A stretch of DNA of 46,667 nt from JBBIGV01 sp037447335 (GCA_037447335.1 JBBIGV010000024.1:1-46667), one strand, 5' to 3'. Shown: positions 8,204 through 17,624, counted from the first letter of the stretch. Notes: generated by a model from the letters alone, not told the origin. Numbers and translations are program-made.

Positions 8204-8480
8204 TTTCTCCTCCTGTAATAATTCCCTATTAATTTATAGTAAGAATTTTTGCACGCGGGTATTATTTGAGAGTCACACAAAAAGATGTTACTGATTTGCA
8301 ATGAAGCGGTCAAATAATCCCCTTCAAAATTAATTGTTTTACTGCTGCAAAATTAACCACATCCCTGTTGAAAGCAAAAGCATTTTATCTGATAGAACCG
8401 GATATGTCAGAATTTTTTACTGCACTGTATGAATTGATAACCACATAAAATATCCTGTATAATTCATCATAAATCATATC

Positions 8481-8803
8481 TGTCCAAAACAATTTTTTAT
8501 TTCGTCTCTACGGGACTCCGAATTCTTTGTCTGTCGAATTTATCTATAAGTCGAGGCTGACCAAAAAGTAAATTTTGCAAACAACTCTGAATTTATATGT
8601 CTGATTTCAGATTAAATTCAAATTCATCGTAGCACAGATTAGTAATCTGTGCTACATTTTGGTCAGCCTCTTTACCTAATGGATCAAACCCCGATAGGGA
8701 CGAAATATGGATCCATTTTAAACTGCATAAAATTCATTAGAAATTTAAGTGTCTGGATTTACCACAATTTAATTAGATATTTAAAAAATATTTTAGACAG
8801 CAC
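8481..8803. repeat. Composite repeat family, copy 2, interrupted by the MITE-like element
   Basis: The ends are TGTCCAAAA at 8481 and TTTTAGACA to about 8799, a near-perfect inverted pair. The left arm (to 8552) and right arm (from 8676) match the copy at 2853-3087 over about 70 and 130 bases with scattered substitutions. Inside are inverted segments ATTTCGTCTCTACGGGA and its near complement in CCCGATAGGGACGAAAT, and an AATGGATC...GATCCATT pair. The 118-bp element sits in the middle. Confidence 0.7.
8553..8670. repeat. MITE-like element, intact copy
   Basis: A perfect 14-bp terminal inverted repeat (GAGGCTGACCAAAA / TTTTGGTCAGCCTC) bounds 118 bases. Just inside the right end is a 27-nt hairpin at 8629-8655 (arms GTAGCACAGATT/AATCTGTGCTAC, 3-nt loop). 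There is no coding capacity. The copy at 21857-21973 is the reverse complement with only about four differences that I can find. No target-site duplication is obvious. Confidence 0.8.
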
Positions 8804-8884
8804 TGTCATAAATCTTAACTACTCTAAATAGAATTTCATAAGTTTGAGTAAATATTTAAATTGGTTTTTGATAAAGGGATAAAA

Positions 8885-9073
8885 ATGAAGTTAAAAAGAT
8901 CATCAGATAAAATGATTGCAGGCGTATGCGGCGGCATAGCCGAATGGCTCGGGTGGGATCCGACACTTGTAAGAATTGGTTATGTCCTGCTTTCAATTTT
9001 CAGCGCTGCATTTCCCGGTATTCTTATTTATATAATACTTTGGGTCGTTATGCCACAAGACAATTCACTATAA
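8885..9073 (+). CDS. PspC-domain small membrane protein
   Basis: The 62-residue product is a PspC domain: KLKRSSDKMIAGVCGGIAEW, then GWDPTLVRIGYVLL and a hydrophobic segment from ~30 to 56 ending in IILWVVMP. PspC domains are associated with phage-shock or envelope-stress responses; stand-alone copies are common in Bacteroidota and their role is not settled. I chose ATG 8885, since AAGGGA at 8874-8879 is well spaced; the TTG at 8861 would add eight residues outside the domain. The next gene starts 18 nt downstream, so they may share a transcript. Confidence 0.88.
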   Translation: MKLKRSSDKMIAGVCGGIAEWLGWDPTLVRIGYVLLSIFSAAFPGILIYIILWVVMPQDNSL

Positions 9074-9091
9074 TAAACAGAAGGAATAATT

Positions 9092-10225
9092 ATGATTTGG
9101 TTTAAGATGAAGAAGTTCAAAATTTTTATTTTATTAATGCCGGTATTAAGCGTGGGGTTGTTCTGCAACTCAGATCATTTTGGCGGGAAAGGAATTTCAG
9201 GAATAAAGCTTCCACCCGGATTCAGCATTGACGTTTACGCTGAAAACGTACCCGGTGCAAGATCAATGGCTCGCAGTGAAAGCGGGATTTTGTTTGTCGG
9301 TACACGCGACCGAAGCGGAAATGTTTACGCTCTCCTCGATAATAATAATGATAATAAAATTGATGAGGTGGTAACCATTATCTCAGGTCTTAATATGCCT
9401 AATGGCGTAGCAATTCGAAACGGCGCTTTATATGTTGCAGAAGTTAATCGGGTAATCCGATTCGACAATATAGAGCAAACATTCAGAAATAATCCGATAC
9501 CTGAAATAGTTAACGATACTTTCCCTACCGAAACGCATCATGGCTGGAAATTCATTCGCTTCGGTCCCGATGGTAAATTATATATACCTGTTGGCGCACC
9601 ATGCAATGTATGTCTTGAGGAAGATGAAAGATTCGCAGCCATAATGCGAATGAATCCCGATGGAAGCGATCTTGAAGTTTTTGCTCATGGAGTTCGTAAT
9701 ACTGTTGGATTTGACTGGCATCCCGAAACTAACGAATTATGGTTTACAGATAATGGGCGCGATTGGATGGGTGATGATATACCGCCGGATGAACTGAATC
9801 ATGCACCGGTGCAGGGCTTACATTTCGGATTTCCATTTTTGCACGGAACAGATGTTCCCGATCCGGAATTCGGAAAGGATATTGATTTTGATCAGTTCGT
9901 TAAACCCGTTCAGGATCTTGGTCCACACGTAGCTTCGCTTGGCATGAGATTTTACACCGGCAAAATGTTCCCAGAAGAATACCGAAACCAGATATTCATT
10001 GCCGAACGAGGTTCATGGAACCGAAGTAAAAAAATCGGTTACAGGGTAACATTGGTTCGATTAGATGGCAATAAATCGATCAGTTATGAACCCTTTGCAG
10101 AGGGATGGCTTAAGGGTGAATCGGTTTCCGGCAGACCGGTAGATGTTGAAGTCCTTCCGGATGGTTCAATGCTTGTCTCCGATGATTATGCCGGGATGAT
10201 TTACCGGATAACCTACAATGAATAA
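9092..10225 (+). CDS. Exported PQQ-type sugar (sorbosone) dehydrogenase-like beta-propeller
   Basis: After an N-terminal export signal (residues ~6-27, with Cys 25 in LFC as a possible but non-standard lipobox) comes LPPGFSIDVYAENVPGARSM, the typical start of the L-sorbosone/glucose dehydrogenase propeller. Further family motifs are GLNMPNGVAI, FGPDGKLYIPVGAPCNVC, GVRNTVGFDWHPETNELWFTDNGRDW (split here as GVRNTVGFDWHP and LWFTDNGRD), FIAERGSWNR and GRPVDVEVLPDGSMLVSDD. Such enzymes oxidise aldoses in the periplasm using PQQ, but many family members are uncharacterised. ATG 9092 has AGGA at good distance; the in-frame ATG at 9107 is an alternative. It lies 18 nt after the PspC gene and 54 nt before the T9SS cargo gene. 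Confidence 0.85.
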   Translation: MIWFKMKKFKIFILLMPVLSVGLFCNSDHFGGKGISGIKLPPGFSIDVYAENVPGARSMARSESGILFVGTRDRSGNVYALLDNNNDNKIDEVVTIISGLNMPNGVAIRNGALYVAEVNRVIRFDNIEQTFRNNPIPEIVNDTFPTETHHGWKFIRFGPDGKLYIPVGAPCNVCLEEDERFAAIMRMNPDGSDLEVFAHGVRNTVGFDWHPETNELWFTDNGRDWMGDDIPPDELNHAPVQGLHFGFPFLHGTDVPDPEFGKDIDFDQFVKPVQDLGPHVASLGMRFYTGKMFPEEYRNQIFIAERGSWNRSKKIGYRVTLVRLDGNKSISYEPFAEGWLKGESVSGRPVDVEVLPDGSMLVSDDYAGMIYRITYNE

Positions 10226-10279
10226 TTTTTCAATAACTGTTATGAACTACTTTTTTATCAGAATTAAGGAAAGTACATA

Positions 10280-12871
10280 ATGAAAAAGAATCTGTTAGTA
10301 TTCGTTCTCTTTATAACTGCATTTCTTGCAGCTTATTTATTCGTTTCGTCTTCAGATATATTTGATGACAGTCCAAAGAAAAAAATTAAAACATCCGGAG
10401 CAAAAGAAACGCTGGAATTATGGTCATTCGAAAGAGCGTATCCCAATGATGATATACCATCGGATGCATACACGCGGGCATATGAATATTCGCTTTCACA
10501 TTTCGCAAAAGAACTAAAAGAGCTTAATGCTGCAGATGAGTGGAAACAGATCGGTCCGCATAATATTGGCGGTAGAACTAACGCTGTGGCATTCAACCCG
10601 CAGAACTCCAATACAATATTTGCCGGCTCAGCTTCCGGAGGATTGTGGAAGAGTTACACCGCCGGAGTAGGACCAATGGCATGGGAGTTTGTTGAAACGG
10701 GTTTCCCCGTGCTTGGTGTTAGTTCAATTTCTTTTATCCCTAATGATTCTTTGACTTTCTACATCGGTACCGGCGAGGTTTATAATTATCAGAATGCTTT
10801 AGGAGGAATTGCGGTAAGAACAACCCGCGGCAGTTATGGCATAGGAATTCTCAAAACTACCGACGGTGGTTTAACCTGGACTAAAAGTCTTGATTGGAGC
10901 TACAACCAGCAACGCGGTGTGCAGGATGTTGAAGTTGATCAGCTTAATCCAACTACAGTTTGGGCAGCAACAACTGAAGGAGTATATAAATCAACAGATG
11001 CAGGAGCTGCATGGAATTTATCACTTAATTATTTAATGGCTGTAGATGTTGAGATCAATCCGCAGAACAGTGATATCGTCTTCGCTACGCTAGGAAATCT
11101 TTCTTCTCCCAATCATGGCATTTACAGGACAGTTGACGGCGGAATGAACTGGACAAAATTAACTAACGGTTTGCCCGCATCTTTCGGAGGGAAAGCGCTT
11201 CTCTCTATTCACTGGAACAACCCGCAAATAGTTTACGTGAGTATCGGAAACGGATTCAGCAGTAATGCAGGCACATGGTTGTGCAAAACCACAAATGGCG
11301 GCGATTCATGGACGATAGTGAACACAACAGATTACTCTACCTACCAGGGCTGGTTTTCACATTTTGTAGCGGTTCATCCCGTTGATCCCAATCTTGTTTT
11401 AACAGCCGGCGTAGATGTATTTAAATCAACCGATGGCGGTGCAAATCTTGTCAGAAAGTCAGATTGGGCAGCATGGTATTTTGGTATTACGCCTCCGGGT
11501 GGTCCTGAAGGACCGCCGAATTATTCACATGCTGATCATCACGCATTTGTATTTCACCCGGACTTCCCCGATGTGGTTTACTTTGGCAATGACGGCGGTG
11601 TTTTCAGAACGCTTGATTTTGGCGAGACGTTTGAAGGATGTAATGGCGGTTACCAATCAACTCAATTCTACGCAAAGTTTACTTCATCAGAAAGTGACTC
11701 TCTGATTGCAATTGGCGGTATGCAGGATAATGCAACGGCTATTTATCTGGGAACTGTTGCATGGAAAAGAGTTATCGGAGGGGATGGATGTATGACTGCA
11801 ATCCATCCAACTAATAATAATATCATGTATGGTTCTTCACAAAATCTTTCTCTAAGAAGAACTACAAACCAGGGCAATAACTGGACATCAATATCACCGC
11901 CGGGCAGCAGTCCTACTGCTTTTGTTGCACCGTTTGTGCTTTCGCCTTCAAGCCCCGCAATTCTCTATGCAGGAAGAGACAAAGTTTTTCGCTCTACAAA
12001 CCAGGGTTCAAACTGGAGCGTTACTAATAACAATCAGTCGCTTGACGGAAACCCCACAATTGCTATGGCAATTTCTTATTCTAACGCTGCAAAAGTTTAT
12101 GTATCAACAGCGCCTGTAAACAGCCGCGCAAGAATATTCGTTACAACCGATAGCGGAACAACTTATTCAGATATAACCGGTGATCTTCCCGACCGTTATC
12201 CTAAAAACTTTGCAGTTGACCCGAATAACGATAACAATGTTTATGTTGTATTCTCCGGATTCGGAACACCGCACGTTTATAAATCAACTAACTCGGGTGC
12301 AAACTGGACAGATATAACCGGAGACCTGCCTGACGTTCCAACTTCCGCCATAGTAGTTGATTCTGATTATCCGCAATACATTTATGTGGGAAATGATATC
12401 GGCGTGTACGTATCAACAAACAGCGGCGCAACCTGGAATATTTTTATGGAAGGAATTGAAGATGCCGCGATGGTAATTGATCTGAGCATCTCACCGGTCA
12501 ATAGAAAAATAAGAGCCGTAACTCACGGACGCGGTGTTTTTGAAAGATCGCTGCTTGAACCTTCTGCAGTTGGAACAGGTATGGAAATTGTACTGGAAGA
12601 GTTCAGGCTTGAGCAAAACTATCCGAATCCATTTAACCCTGCAACATCAATAATCTATCAAATACCTTACGCGGGATATATTACATTAAAAATTTACGAT
12701 GCACTGGGCAGAGAAGTAACCACACTTGTGAATGAACAAAAGCCGGCAGGAAAGCATGAAGTTATCTTTGATGCTTCCTCTGCCGCAGGCGGATTATCAA
12801 GCGGTGTTTATTTCTATACTATTGAGACTCCTTTTTTTAATAGAACAAAGAAGATGATATTCACCAAATAG
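10280..12871 (+). CDS. Secreted Asp-box (sortilin/BNR-like) beta-propeller with T9SS sorting domain
   Basis: The 863-residue protein begins with a basic, strongly hydrophobic segment (residues 1-25), a signal peptide or anchor. Residues ~85-760 carry about ten Asp-box motifs of the S/T-x-D/N-x-G-x-x-W type (TTDGGLTWT, STDAGAAWN, TVDGGMNWT, TTNGGDSWT, STNQGSNWS, STNSGANWT, STNSGATWN), typical of sortilin/VPS10 and exo-alpha-sialidase-like propellers, probably two stacked propellers. The last ~90 residues are a type A Por-secretion sorting domain (LEQNYPNPFNP, LKIYDALGREVTTL, SSGVYFYTI, KKMIF), so the protein should cross the outer membrane through T9SS and lose that domain. No catalytic residues were identified. 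This sorting domain is the best lineage clue in the window. Confidence 0.9.
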   Translation: MKKNLLVFVLFITAFLAAYLFVSSSDIFDDSPKKKIKTSGAKETLELWSFERAYPNDDIPSDAYTRAYEYSLSHFAKELKELNAADEWKQIGPHNIGGRTNAVAFNPQNSNTIFAGSASGGLWKSYTAGVGPMAWEFVETGFPVLGVSSISFIPNDSLTFYIGTGEVYNYQNALGGIAVRTTRGSYGIGILKTTDGGLTWTKSLDWSYNQQRGVQDVEVDQLNPTTVWAATTEGVYKSTDAGAAWNLSLNYLMAVDVEINPQNSDIVFATLGNLSSPNHGIYRTVDGGMNWTKLTNGLPASFGGKALLSIHWNNPQIVYVSIGNGFSSNAGTWLCKTTNGGDSWTIVNTTDYSTYQGWFSHFVAVHPVDPNLVLTAGVDVFKSTDGGANLVRKSDWAAWYFGITPPGGPEGPPNYSHADHHAFVFHPDFPDVVYFGNDGGVFRTLDFGETFEGCNGGYQSTQFYAKFTSSESDSLIAIGGMQDNATAIYLGTVAWKRVIGGDGCMTAIHPTNNNIMYGSSQNLSLRRTTNQGNNWTSISPPGSSPTAFVAPFVLSPSSPAILYAGRDKVFRSTNQGSNWSVTNNNQSLDGNPTIAMAISYSNAAKVYVSTAPVNSRARIFVTTDSGTTYSDITGDLPDRYPKNFAVDPNNDNNVYVVFSGFGTPHVYKSTNSGANWTDITGDLPDVPTSAIVVDSDYPQYIYVGNDIGVYVSTNSGATWNIFMEGIEDAAMVIDLSISPVNRKIRAVTHGRGVFERSLLEPSAVGTGMEIVLEEFRLEQNYPNPFNPATSIIYQIPYAGYITLKIYDALGREVTTLVNEQKPAGKHEVIFDASSAAGGLSSGVYFYTIETPFFNRTKKMIFTK

Positions 12872-12894
12872 TTTGGGATTATAAGGTTAACGAA

Positions 12895-12926
12895 AAAGGC
12901 TGTCTGTTGCAGGCAGCCTTTTTTAT
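12895..12926 (+). terminator. Rho-independent terminator
   Basis: Hairpin with arms AGGCTGTCTG / CAGGCAGCCT (one G-T pair) and a short loop, followed by TTTTTTATTT, 24 nt after the stop of the T9SS cargo gene. It ends the 8.9-12.9 kb transcript. Confidence 0.85.
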
Positions 12927-13191
12927 TTGAAGTGATTCAAATTTTAAGTTCAGGATAAATCACGGGCAAAGCTGAAATCAGTCTTAGTCGTGCAGCCGGA
13001 CCCAATAAATTCGTCTTAAATCCATTTCGCTGAAATTTTGAGAATCATTTATTTGGCATTCATTAAAAACGTTCTCTAATCTGATTATTCGCATTATTCC
13101 GATTATCAAATTTATTGACTTTCAGATGCTTAAACTCTAATTTTAGCCCTTAATTAATTTTATAATCTCATTCAGAAACAAAATTTTAAGT
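12927..13191. other. Intergenic region upstream of secD
   Basis: I see no gene, RNA or repeat in this A+T-rich stretch. It must contain the secDF promoter. No clear Shine-Dalgarno precedes the secD ATG, and the upstream sequence is A/T-rich. Confidence 0.4.
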
Positions 13192-15135
13192 ATGAAAGAA
13201 TTCAGATTTCGGATTATTATCATTTTAGGCGCAATTGCTCTTTCAGTTTATCTGCTGTATCCCACCTACGTTGATTATCAGAATAATAAGAAAATTGCAG
13301 AAATTATCGAGTTGGAACGAACAAGTTTAATTGAAAGGTATTCTGACTGGAGCAAAGAACAGATTGATTCTTACCTTATTGCTGTTGAAGATAGTATCAA
13401 TAACAGTGACCCTTCTTATCTCGATGCGAGAATGAAGAGGTTAAAACTTGGTCTGGATTTGCAAGGCGGTATGCGCGTTGTTCTTGAAGTGAACACCGGA
13501 AAGCTTCTCGAAAAAGTTGCAAGAAAGCCCGATGATACATTCAAGCAGGTTCTTGCGGAAGCTCAAAAAGAAGCCGGACTTTCTGATGAATCGGTTGTAA
13601 GTATTTTCGGAAGACTAATGAGCCAGAGAGGTGTAAGGTTAAGCCGCTACTTCGGAACCATTCGCGAAGATGACAGCCAGATTCTATCAAACCTCGAAAA
13701 GGTTACAGAGGATGCGGTTACGCGTGCAATGGAAATAATCAGGAACAGAGTTGACCAGTACGGAGTTTCAGAACCTTCCATTCAAAGACAAGGCGCAAGA
13801 AGAATTATTGTTGAGCTTCCGGGCGTTGCCCGGGAAGAGGAAGCCAAACAGCTTCTGCAAGGGACTGCATTACTTGAGTTCAGACTGGTAAGAGACCCGG
13901 AATTTACATTTGATATCATGCAGCAGATTGACAATGTTCTTGCAGGAAAACCATTAGATGATGATACAACTGCGGTTGATACTACGGTTGAAGCAGTTAC
14001 CGACACAACTCAACTAGAAAATCAAGTTGCGGCTGAAGATACCGGCGAACAAAAAGAATTAACGGCTGAAGAATGGGCACGTGAACATCCCTTCTTTGCA
14101 ATTGCGATGCTGGATCCGCAGGGTCAATCAGCAGACGCATATGTGAGGGAAGAAGATCGCACCCGCCTTATATCTTACCTTAACAGACCGGATGTACAGA
14201 AAGTTATTCCTGATAACGTAGAATTTGTTTTCTCTGCTAAACCGATCGCAACACAGGACGGCAGAGGAATTTATGTTCTTCACCTGGTTAATAAGAACCC
14301 CGAGCTAACCGGTGGAGTAATAACTGATGCAATGGCAAATATTGATCCCAACACATCTGCACCGATTGTAACCATGCAAATGAATTCTGAAGGCACAACT
14401 GAATGGGCGCGTATTACAGGAGCTAATGTAAATAAGAGAATTGCTATTATGCTTGATGGTGTGGTGTTCTCAGCGCCTGTAGTAAGAGGAAAAATTCCCG
14501 GTGGTAGTTCGCAAATTGAAGGTATGGCAAATCTGCAGGAGGCAAGACTGCTGGAGATAGTACTTAAAGCAGGTGCACTGCCCGCGCCCGTTGATATAAT
14601 TGAAGAAAGAATCGTCGGTCCCTCACTTGGTCAGGATTCAGTAAGCAGCGGTTTTAATTCTGCTCTGATCGGTTACCTGCTTGTTTGTGTGTTTATGATA
14701 ATTTATTACCAGCGTGCCGGTGGTGTTGCATCTTCAGTTCTTGTTTTAACGGTGCTGTTCATACTCGGAGTGCTCGCCGGATTTGGCGCTACTCTCACAT
14801 TGCCGGGTATCGCAGGTATCATTTTAACTATTGGAATGGCTGTTGATGCCAACGTTCTTATTTATGAAAGAATAAGAGAAGAGCTTGCTACCGGTAAAAC
14901 AGTAAAAGCATCTGTTGACGGTGGTTTCTCTAAAGCTTATTCTGCAATTATTGACTCAAACATCACGACATTCTTTACTGCAATCATTTTGTACCAGTTC
15001 GGAAGCGGACCAGTTCAGGGATTTGCATTAACACTTATGATAGGAATTGCATCAACCTTATTCAGCGCTTTGGTTATTGCAAGGCTTGTGTTCGATTACC
15101 TCGTTGCAAAAGGCGCTAAACTCAGTATCGGTTAA
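13192..15135 (+). CDS. secD: Protein translocase subunit SecD
   Basis: SecD works with SecF to pull exported proteins out of SecYEG on the periplasmic side, using the proton gradient. The 647-residue protein has an N-terminal membrane segment (~8-25), the DLQGGMRVVLEV motif near 92, a large periplasmic P1 region (~100-470) with VDQYGVSEPSIQRQG and RIIVELPGV, and a C-terminal block of five membrane helices (~485-640) with GFNSALIGYLLV and the conserved TIGMAVDANVLIYERIREE. A Thr/Asp/Glu-rich insert at about residues 255-300 interrupts P1 and has no known role. secF follows after 30 nt. Confidence 0.97.
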   Translation: MKEFRFRIIIILGAIALSVYLLYPTYVDYQNNKKIAEIIELERTSLIERYSDWSKEQIDSYLIAVEDSINNSDPSYLDARMKRLKLGLDLQGGMRVVLEVNTGKLLEKVARKPDDTFKQVLAEAQKEAGLSDESVVSIFGRLMSQRGVRLSRYFGTIREDDSQILSNLEKVTEDAVTRAMEIIRNRVDQYGVSEPSIQRQGARRIIVELPGVAREEEAKQLLQGTALLEFRLVRDPEFTFDIMQQIDNVLAGKPLDDDTTAVDTTVEAVTDTTQLENQVAAEDTGEQKELTAEEWAREHPFFAIAMLDPQGQSADAYVREEDRTRLISYLNRPDVQKVIPDNVEFVFSAKPIATQDGRGIYVLHLVNKNPELTGGVITDAMANIDPNTSAPIVTMQMNSEGTTEWARITGANVNKRIAIMLDGVVFSAPVVRGKIPGGSSQIEGMANLQEARLLEIVLKAGALPAPVDIIEERIVGPSLGQDSVSSGFNSALIGYLLVCVFMIIYYQRAGGVASSVLVLTVLFILGVLAGFGATLTLPGIAGIILTIGMAVDANVLIYERIREELATGKTVKASVDGGFSKAYSAIIDSNITTFFTAIILYQFGSGPVQGFALTLMIGIASTLFSALVIARLVFDYLVAKGAKLSIG

Positions 15136-15165
15136 TTAAAAAAAGTTTCAGGAGCAAATCACTAA

Positions 15166-16305
15166 ATGCGAATATTTGAAAATTTAAACTTCGACTTTCT
15201 TGGCAAAAGAAAGATCTTTTATGTTATATCAACAGCTATGTTCTTGATCGGGCTTATAAACATTGCCTTTCGCGGGCTTGAGCTTGGTATTGACTTCAAA
15301 GGCGGTTCGGAAATTGTTCTTCAGTTTCAAACCCCGATTAACATCGCTCAGGTCAGAGGTTATGTTGATAATATCGGTCTTGGTAATGTTGAGGTTAAAA
15401 CATTTGGCGGTGAAACCGGTATTCTTATAAGAACTGAACTTCAGGATATTCCTGAAGAAATTTACCCCGATGTTATTGCTTCAGTTGAAAATGAAATTGA
15501 CAAGATCATGCCGGGTATTCCCAGGCAGATTACAGATTCAGCACAAACTTCTCTCACATATTCTTTCCCGAACCCGGATACCACAAATATCATTATTACA
15601 AAACTTAATGAAGCCGGTTTGCAGGTTAGCAAACTTTCCGAGGAACCCGCTAACAGAGAAATGTTGGTAAATATCGGTATATCTGACTGGATTAAAGAAA
15701 ATCTACGCGAGAAAATGCCTGAAAATCCTTTTATTGTTCTGAAAGCAGACAGAGTAGGTCCTAAAATCGGCGCCGAGTTAAAGCGTGATGCTTTGCTTGC
15801 TGTTTTTCTTGCTTTGATCGCCATGCTGATTTATCTGGCTTTTCGTTTCAAATTCATCTTTGCTGTTGGCGCTGTTGCAGCGTTATTTCACGACGTACTA
15901 ATTACTCTCGGACTTTATTCGGTGCTTCACGGAATGATACCGGGATTAAACCTTGATATTGACCTGACTGTGGTTGCAGCATTTTTAACTTTGGTTGGTT
16001 ATTCAATAAATGATACTGTGGTAGTGTTCGACAGAGTAAGAGAAAACCTGAAGATCCATAAAACACAACCTATTATGGAAGTAATAAACAAAAGCATCAA
16101 CCAGACTATGAGCCGTACAATAATTACAGGCGTTACTACCTTATTAGTTCTGTTCGTACTACTGATGTTAGGCGGCGATGTTCTCAGAGCCTTTGCATTC
16201 ACACTTTGTTTCGGTATTATTATCGGAACCTACTCATCAATATTTGTTGCAAGTTCTCTCGTACTCGAATATGCAAACAGAAGTAAAAAGCGCGTCGAGT
16301 TTTAA
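15166..16305 (+). CDS. secF: Protein translocase subunit SecF
   Basis: The 379-residue partner of SecD: first membrane segment at ~18-38, GIDFKGGSEIVLQF near 45, a P4-type periplasmic domain (~65-190), then five helices with RVGPKIGAELKRDALLA, FHDVLITLGLYS and the conserved GYSINDTVVVFDRVRENL near 285. The order and spacing to secD are those of a bicistronic operon, and a strong terminator follows. A preceding AGGAGC ribosome-binding site supports the start. Confidence 0.97.
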   Translation: MRIFENLNFDFLGKRKIFYVISTAMFLIGLINIAFRGLELGIDFKGGSEIVLQFQTPINIAQVRGYVDNIGLGNVEVKTFGGETGILIRTELQDIPEEIYPDVIASVENEIDKIMPGIPRQITDSAQTSLTYSFPNPDTTNIIITKLNEAGLQVSKLSEEPANREMLVNIGISDWIKENLREKMPENPFIVLKADRVGPKIGAELKRDALLAVFLALIAMLIYLAFRFKFIFAVGAVAALFHDVLITLGLYSVLHGMIPGLNLDIDLTVVAAFLTLVGYSINDTVVVFDRVRENLKIHKTQPIMEVINKSINQTMSRTIITGVTTLLVLFVLLMLGGDVLRAFAFTLCFGIIIGTYSSIFVASSLVLEYANRSKKRVEF

Positions 16306-16329
16306 TCTATTCCGGCACCCGCTTTTTTT

Positions 16330-16356
16330 AGGCTGTCTTTCGGACAGCCTTTTTAG
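16330..16356 (+). terminator. Rho-independent terminator of secDF
   Basis: Arms AGGCTGTC / GGACAGCCT with a TTTC-type tetraloop are followed by TTTTTAG, 25 nt after the secF stop codon. Confidence 0.88.
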
Positions 16357-16505
16357 TACCATTTCAGTCCTGATTACATAACAAAGCACAATTGTTTTCT
16401 GTTGTGAATAAATTTTTTTGTGCGCTAATGAGACTTTTTTCCCTTATCTTGTAATTGAAATTAGTAACTTAACTTGTGCACAAACATGACAAGGGGAAAG
16501 TTCAA

Positions 16506-17159
16506 ATGACTTTCAAGCACAGAAAATACTCCCGCCAATTTCTTCAGGCAGCATTACTGCTTTTAATTCTTTCATTATTTTTCCCTTCAGATACAATCAG
16601 CAGAAATACGGGATCATGGTCTGTTGGTACAGCAATATTTCAATCAGGTGATATAATTTTCCGCAGAGGTATAAGTTTAATAAGCCAGATGGTTTTACTT
16701 GCCGATAGCCGTTCCCCCTATTCACATACAGGAATAATAAAAACAGAAAATGAAAAAATTTTTGTGATACACTCAGTGCCTGCCGAAGAGAAATGGGAAA
16801 CTGATAAAGTAAAAAAAGAATTGCTTGAAGACTTTTTAAGAAAAGACAGAGCATCGGCAATTGGTTTGTACAGATTGAATGGGGAATTCAAGGACTCTGT
16901 AATCAGAAATGCAATTTTGGCTGCTGAAAAATTTGCAATAGAAAACACTCCATTTGACGGAGGTTTTGACCTGGATGATAACACGCGTATTTACTGCACA
17001 GAACTAATTTGGAAATCGTTTCTGGAAGCAGGACTGGATTTAATAAACAATAAGTTTGACGAGCTGGCAGTGCCGCTCGGCAAAGGTCAGTACATACTCC
17101 CGAGCACAATACTTGAGAGTGAACAATTAACTTACATTTATTCAAAACAATTCAAGTGA
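16506..17159 (+). CDS. YiiX-like permuted NlpC/P60-type cysteine hydrolase, exported
   Basis: After an N-terminal hydrophobic segment (residues ~10-28) the protein has the permuted papain-like fold of YiiX/YaeF proteins: SGDIIFRRG near 48, the catalytic histidine in YSHTGIIK near 77, and the cysteine in RIYCTELIW near 170. Family members are periplasmic or envelope-associated amidases, peptidases or acyl-cleaving enzymes; the exact substrate is unknown. I chose ATG 16506 because AAGGGGAA lies at 16490-16497; the GTG at 16476 would place an unlikely charged decapeptide before the signal. The lipoprotein gene downstream begins 7 nt after the stop, so both are co-transcribed. Confidence 0.82.
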   Translation: MTFKHRKYSRQFLQAALLLLILSLFFPSDTISRNTGSWSVGTAIFQSGDIIFRRGISLISQMVLLADSRSPYSHTGIIKTENEKIFVIHSVPAEEKWETDKVKKELLEDFLRKDRASAIGLYRLNGEFKDSVIRNAILAAEKFAIENTPFDGGFDLDDNTRIYCTELIWKSFLEAGLDLINNKFDELAVPLGKGQYILPSTILESEQLTYIYSKQFK

Positions 17160-17166
17160 GGAAAGT

Positions 17167-17553
17167 ATGAAACAATTCACAACACTATCTGTTATTGCTG
17201 TATTTATCAGCATGTTCTTAATTAGCTGTGGAAGCACGCCTTCAACCCCCGAAGGTGTTGCTGAGGAATTTATGATGCGCGTAAGCAAAGGTGACAAATC
17301 TGCAATTGACCTTATGGCTCCTGAAGTTGTTGCAATGTTTGGCAAAGAAAAAATTGAACAGGGCTTAGCAGACCAGGCTGATAAATTTGCTAAGAAAGGC
17401 GGAATATCATCTATAGAATTTACTGATAAAAAGATTGAAGCAAATGAAGCAAAATTTAAAACGAAAATAAATTTCGGGGATGGATCTTCGGACAACGACA
17501 AAATTGATCTGATTAAAAAAGAGGGTAAGTGGCTCGTTACCGTTTCCAAATAA
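17167..17553 (+). CDS. Small DUF4878-like lipoprotein
   Basis: The 128-residue product has a lipoprotein signal with lipobox FLISC (Cys near 21), followed by GSTPSTPEGVAEEFMMRVSKGD, a start typical of DUF4878/NTF2-like lipoproteins in Bacteroidota. The remaining ~90 residues fit a small cystatin/NTF2-type fold ending in KEGKWLVTVSK. Family members are of unknown function and sit in the envelope. GAGGAAAG precedes the ATG, which is 7 nt after the YiiX-like gene. Confidence 0.82.
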   Translation: MKQFTTLSVIAVFISMFLISCGSTPSTPEGVAEEFMMRVSKGDKSAIDLMAPEVVAMFGKEKIEQGLADQADKFAKKGGISSIEFTDKKIEANEAKFKTKINFGDGSSDNDKIDLIKKEGKWLVTVSK

Positions 17554-17563
17554 ATTCTGGTCA

Positions 17564-17624
17564 AAGGCTGTTTCAAATTTATTGTTAAATAAAAAAAGTT
17601 TTTGAAACAGCCTTATCTTTTTTA
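17564..17624 (+). terminator. Rho-independent terminator
   Basis: A long hairpin with arms AAGGCTGTTTCAAA / TTTGAAACAGCCTT and an A/T-rich loop of about 28 nt, followed by ATCTTTTTT, 10 nt after the lipoprotein stop. Confidence 0.75.

Larger units (their letters stand above)
8204..8884. other. Intergenic region with nested repeats
   Basis: This 681-base gap separates the divergent PLP-enzyme and PspC genes. Positions 8204-8480 show no gene or RNA I recognise and must hold the PLP-enzyme promoter. Positions 8481-8803 are the composite repeat with the MITE-like element inside. 8804-8884 leads to the PspC gene. The short frame from 8649 is repeat sequence. Confidence 0.6.

Noticed and set aside
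8204..8480. SAM or other riboswitch upstream of the PLP enzyme
   Set aside because: I looked for the paired conserved segments of SAM riboswitches and found none; the gene has only an ordinary ribosome-binding site.
8649..8831. 60-codon plus-strand open frame
   Set aside because: Composed of the MITE-like end and the composite repeat; no independent support.
13950..14090. Thr/Asp/Glu-rich insert in SecD as a novel domain
   Set aside because: It looks like a low-complexity loop within P1; nothing suggests a separate function.
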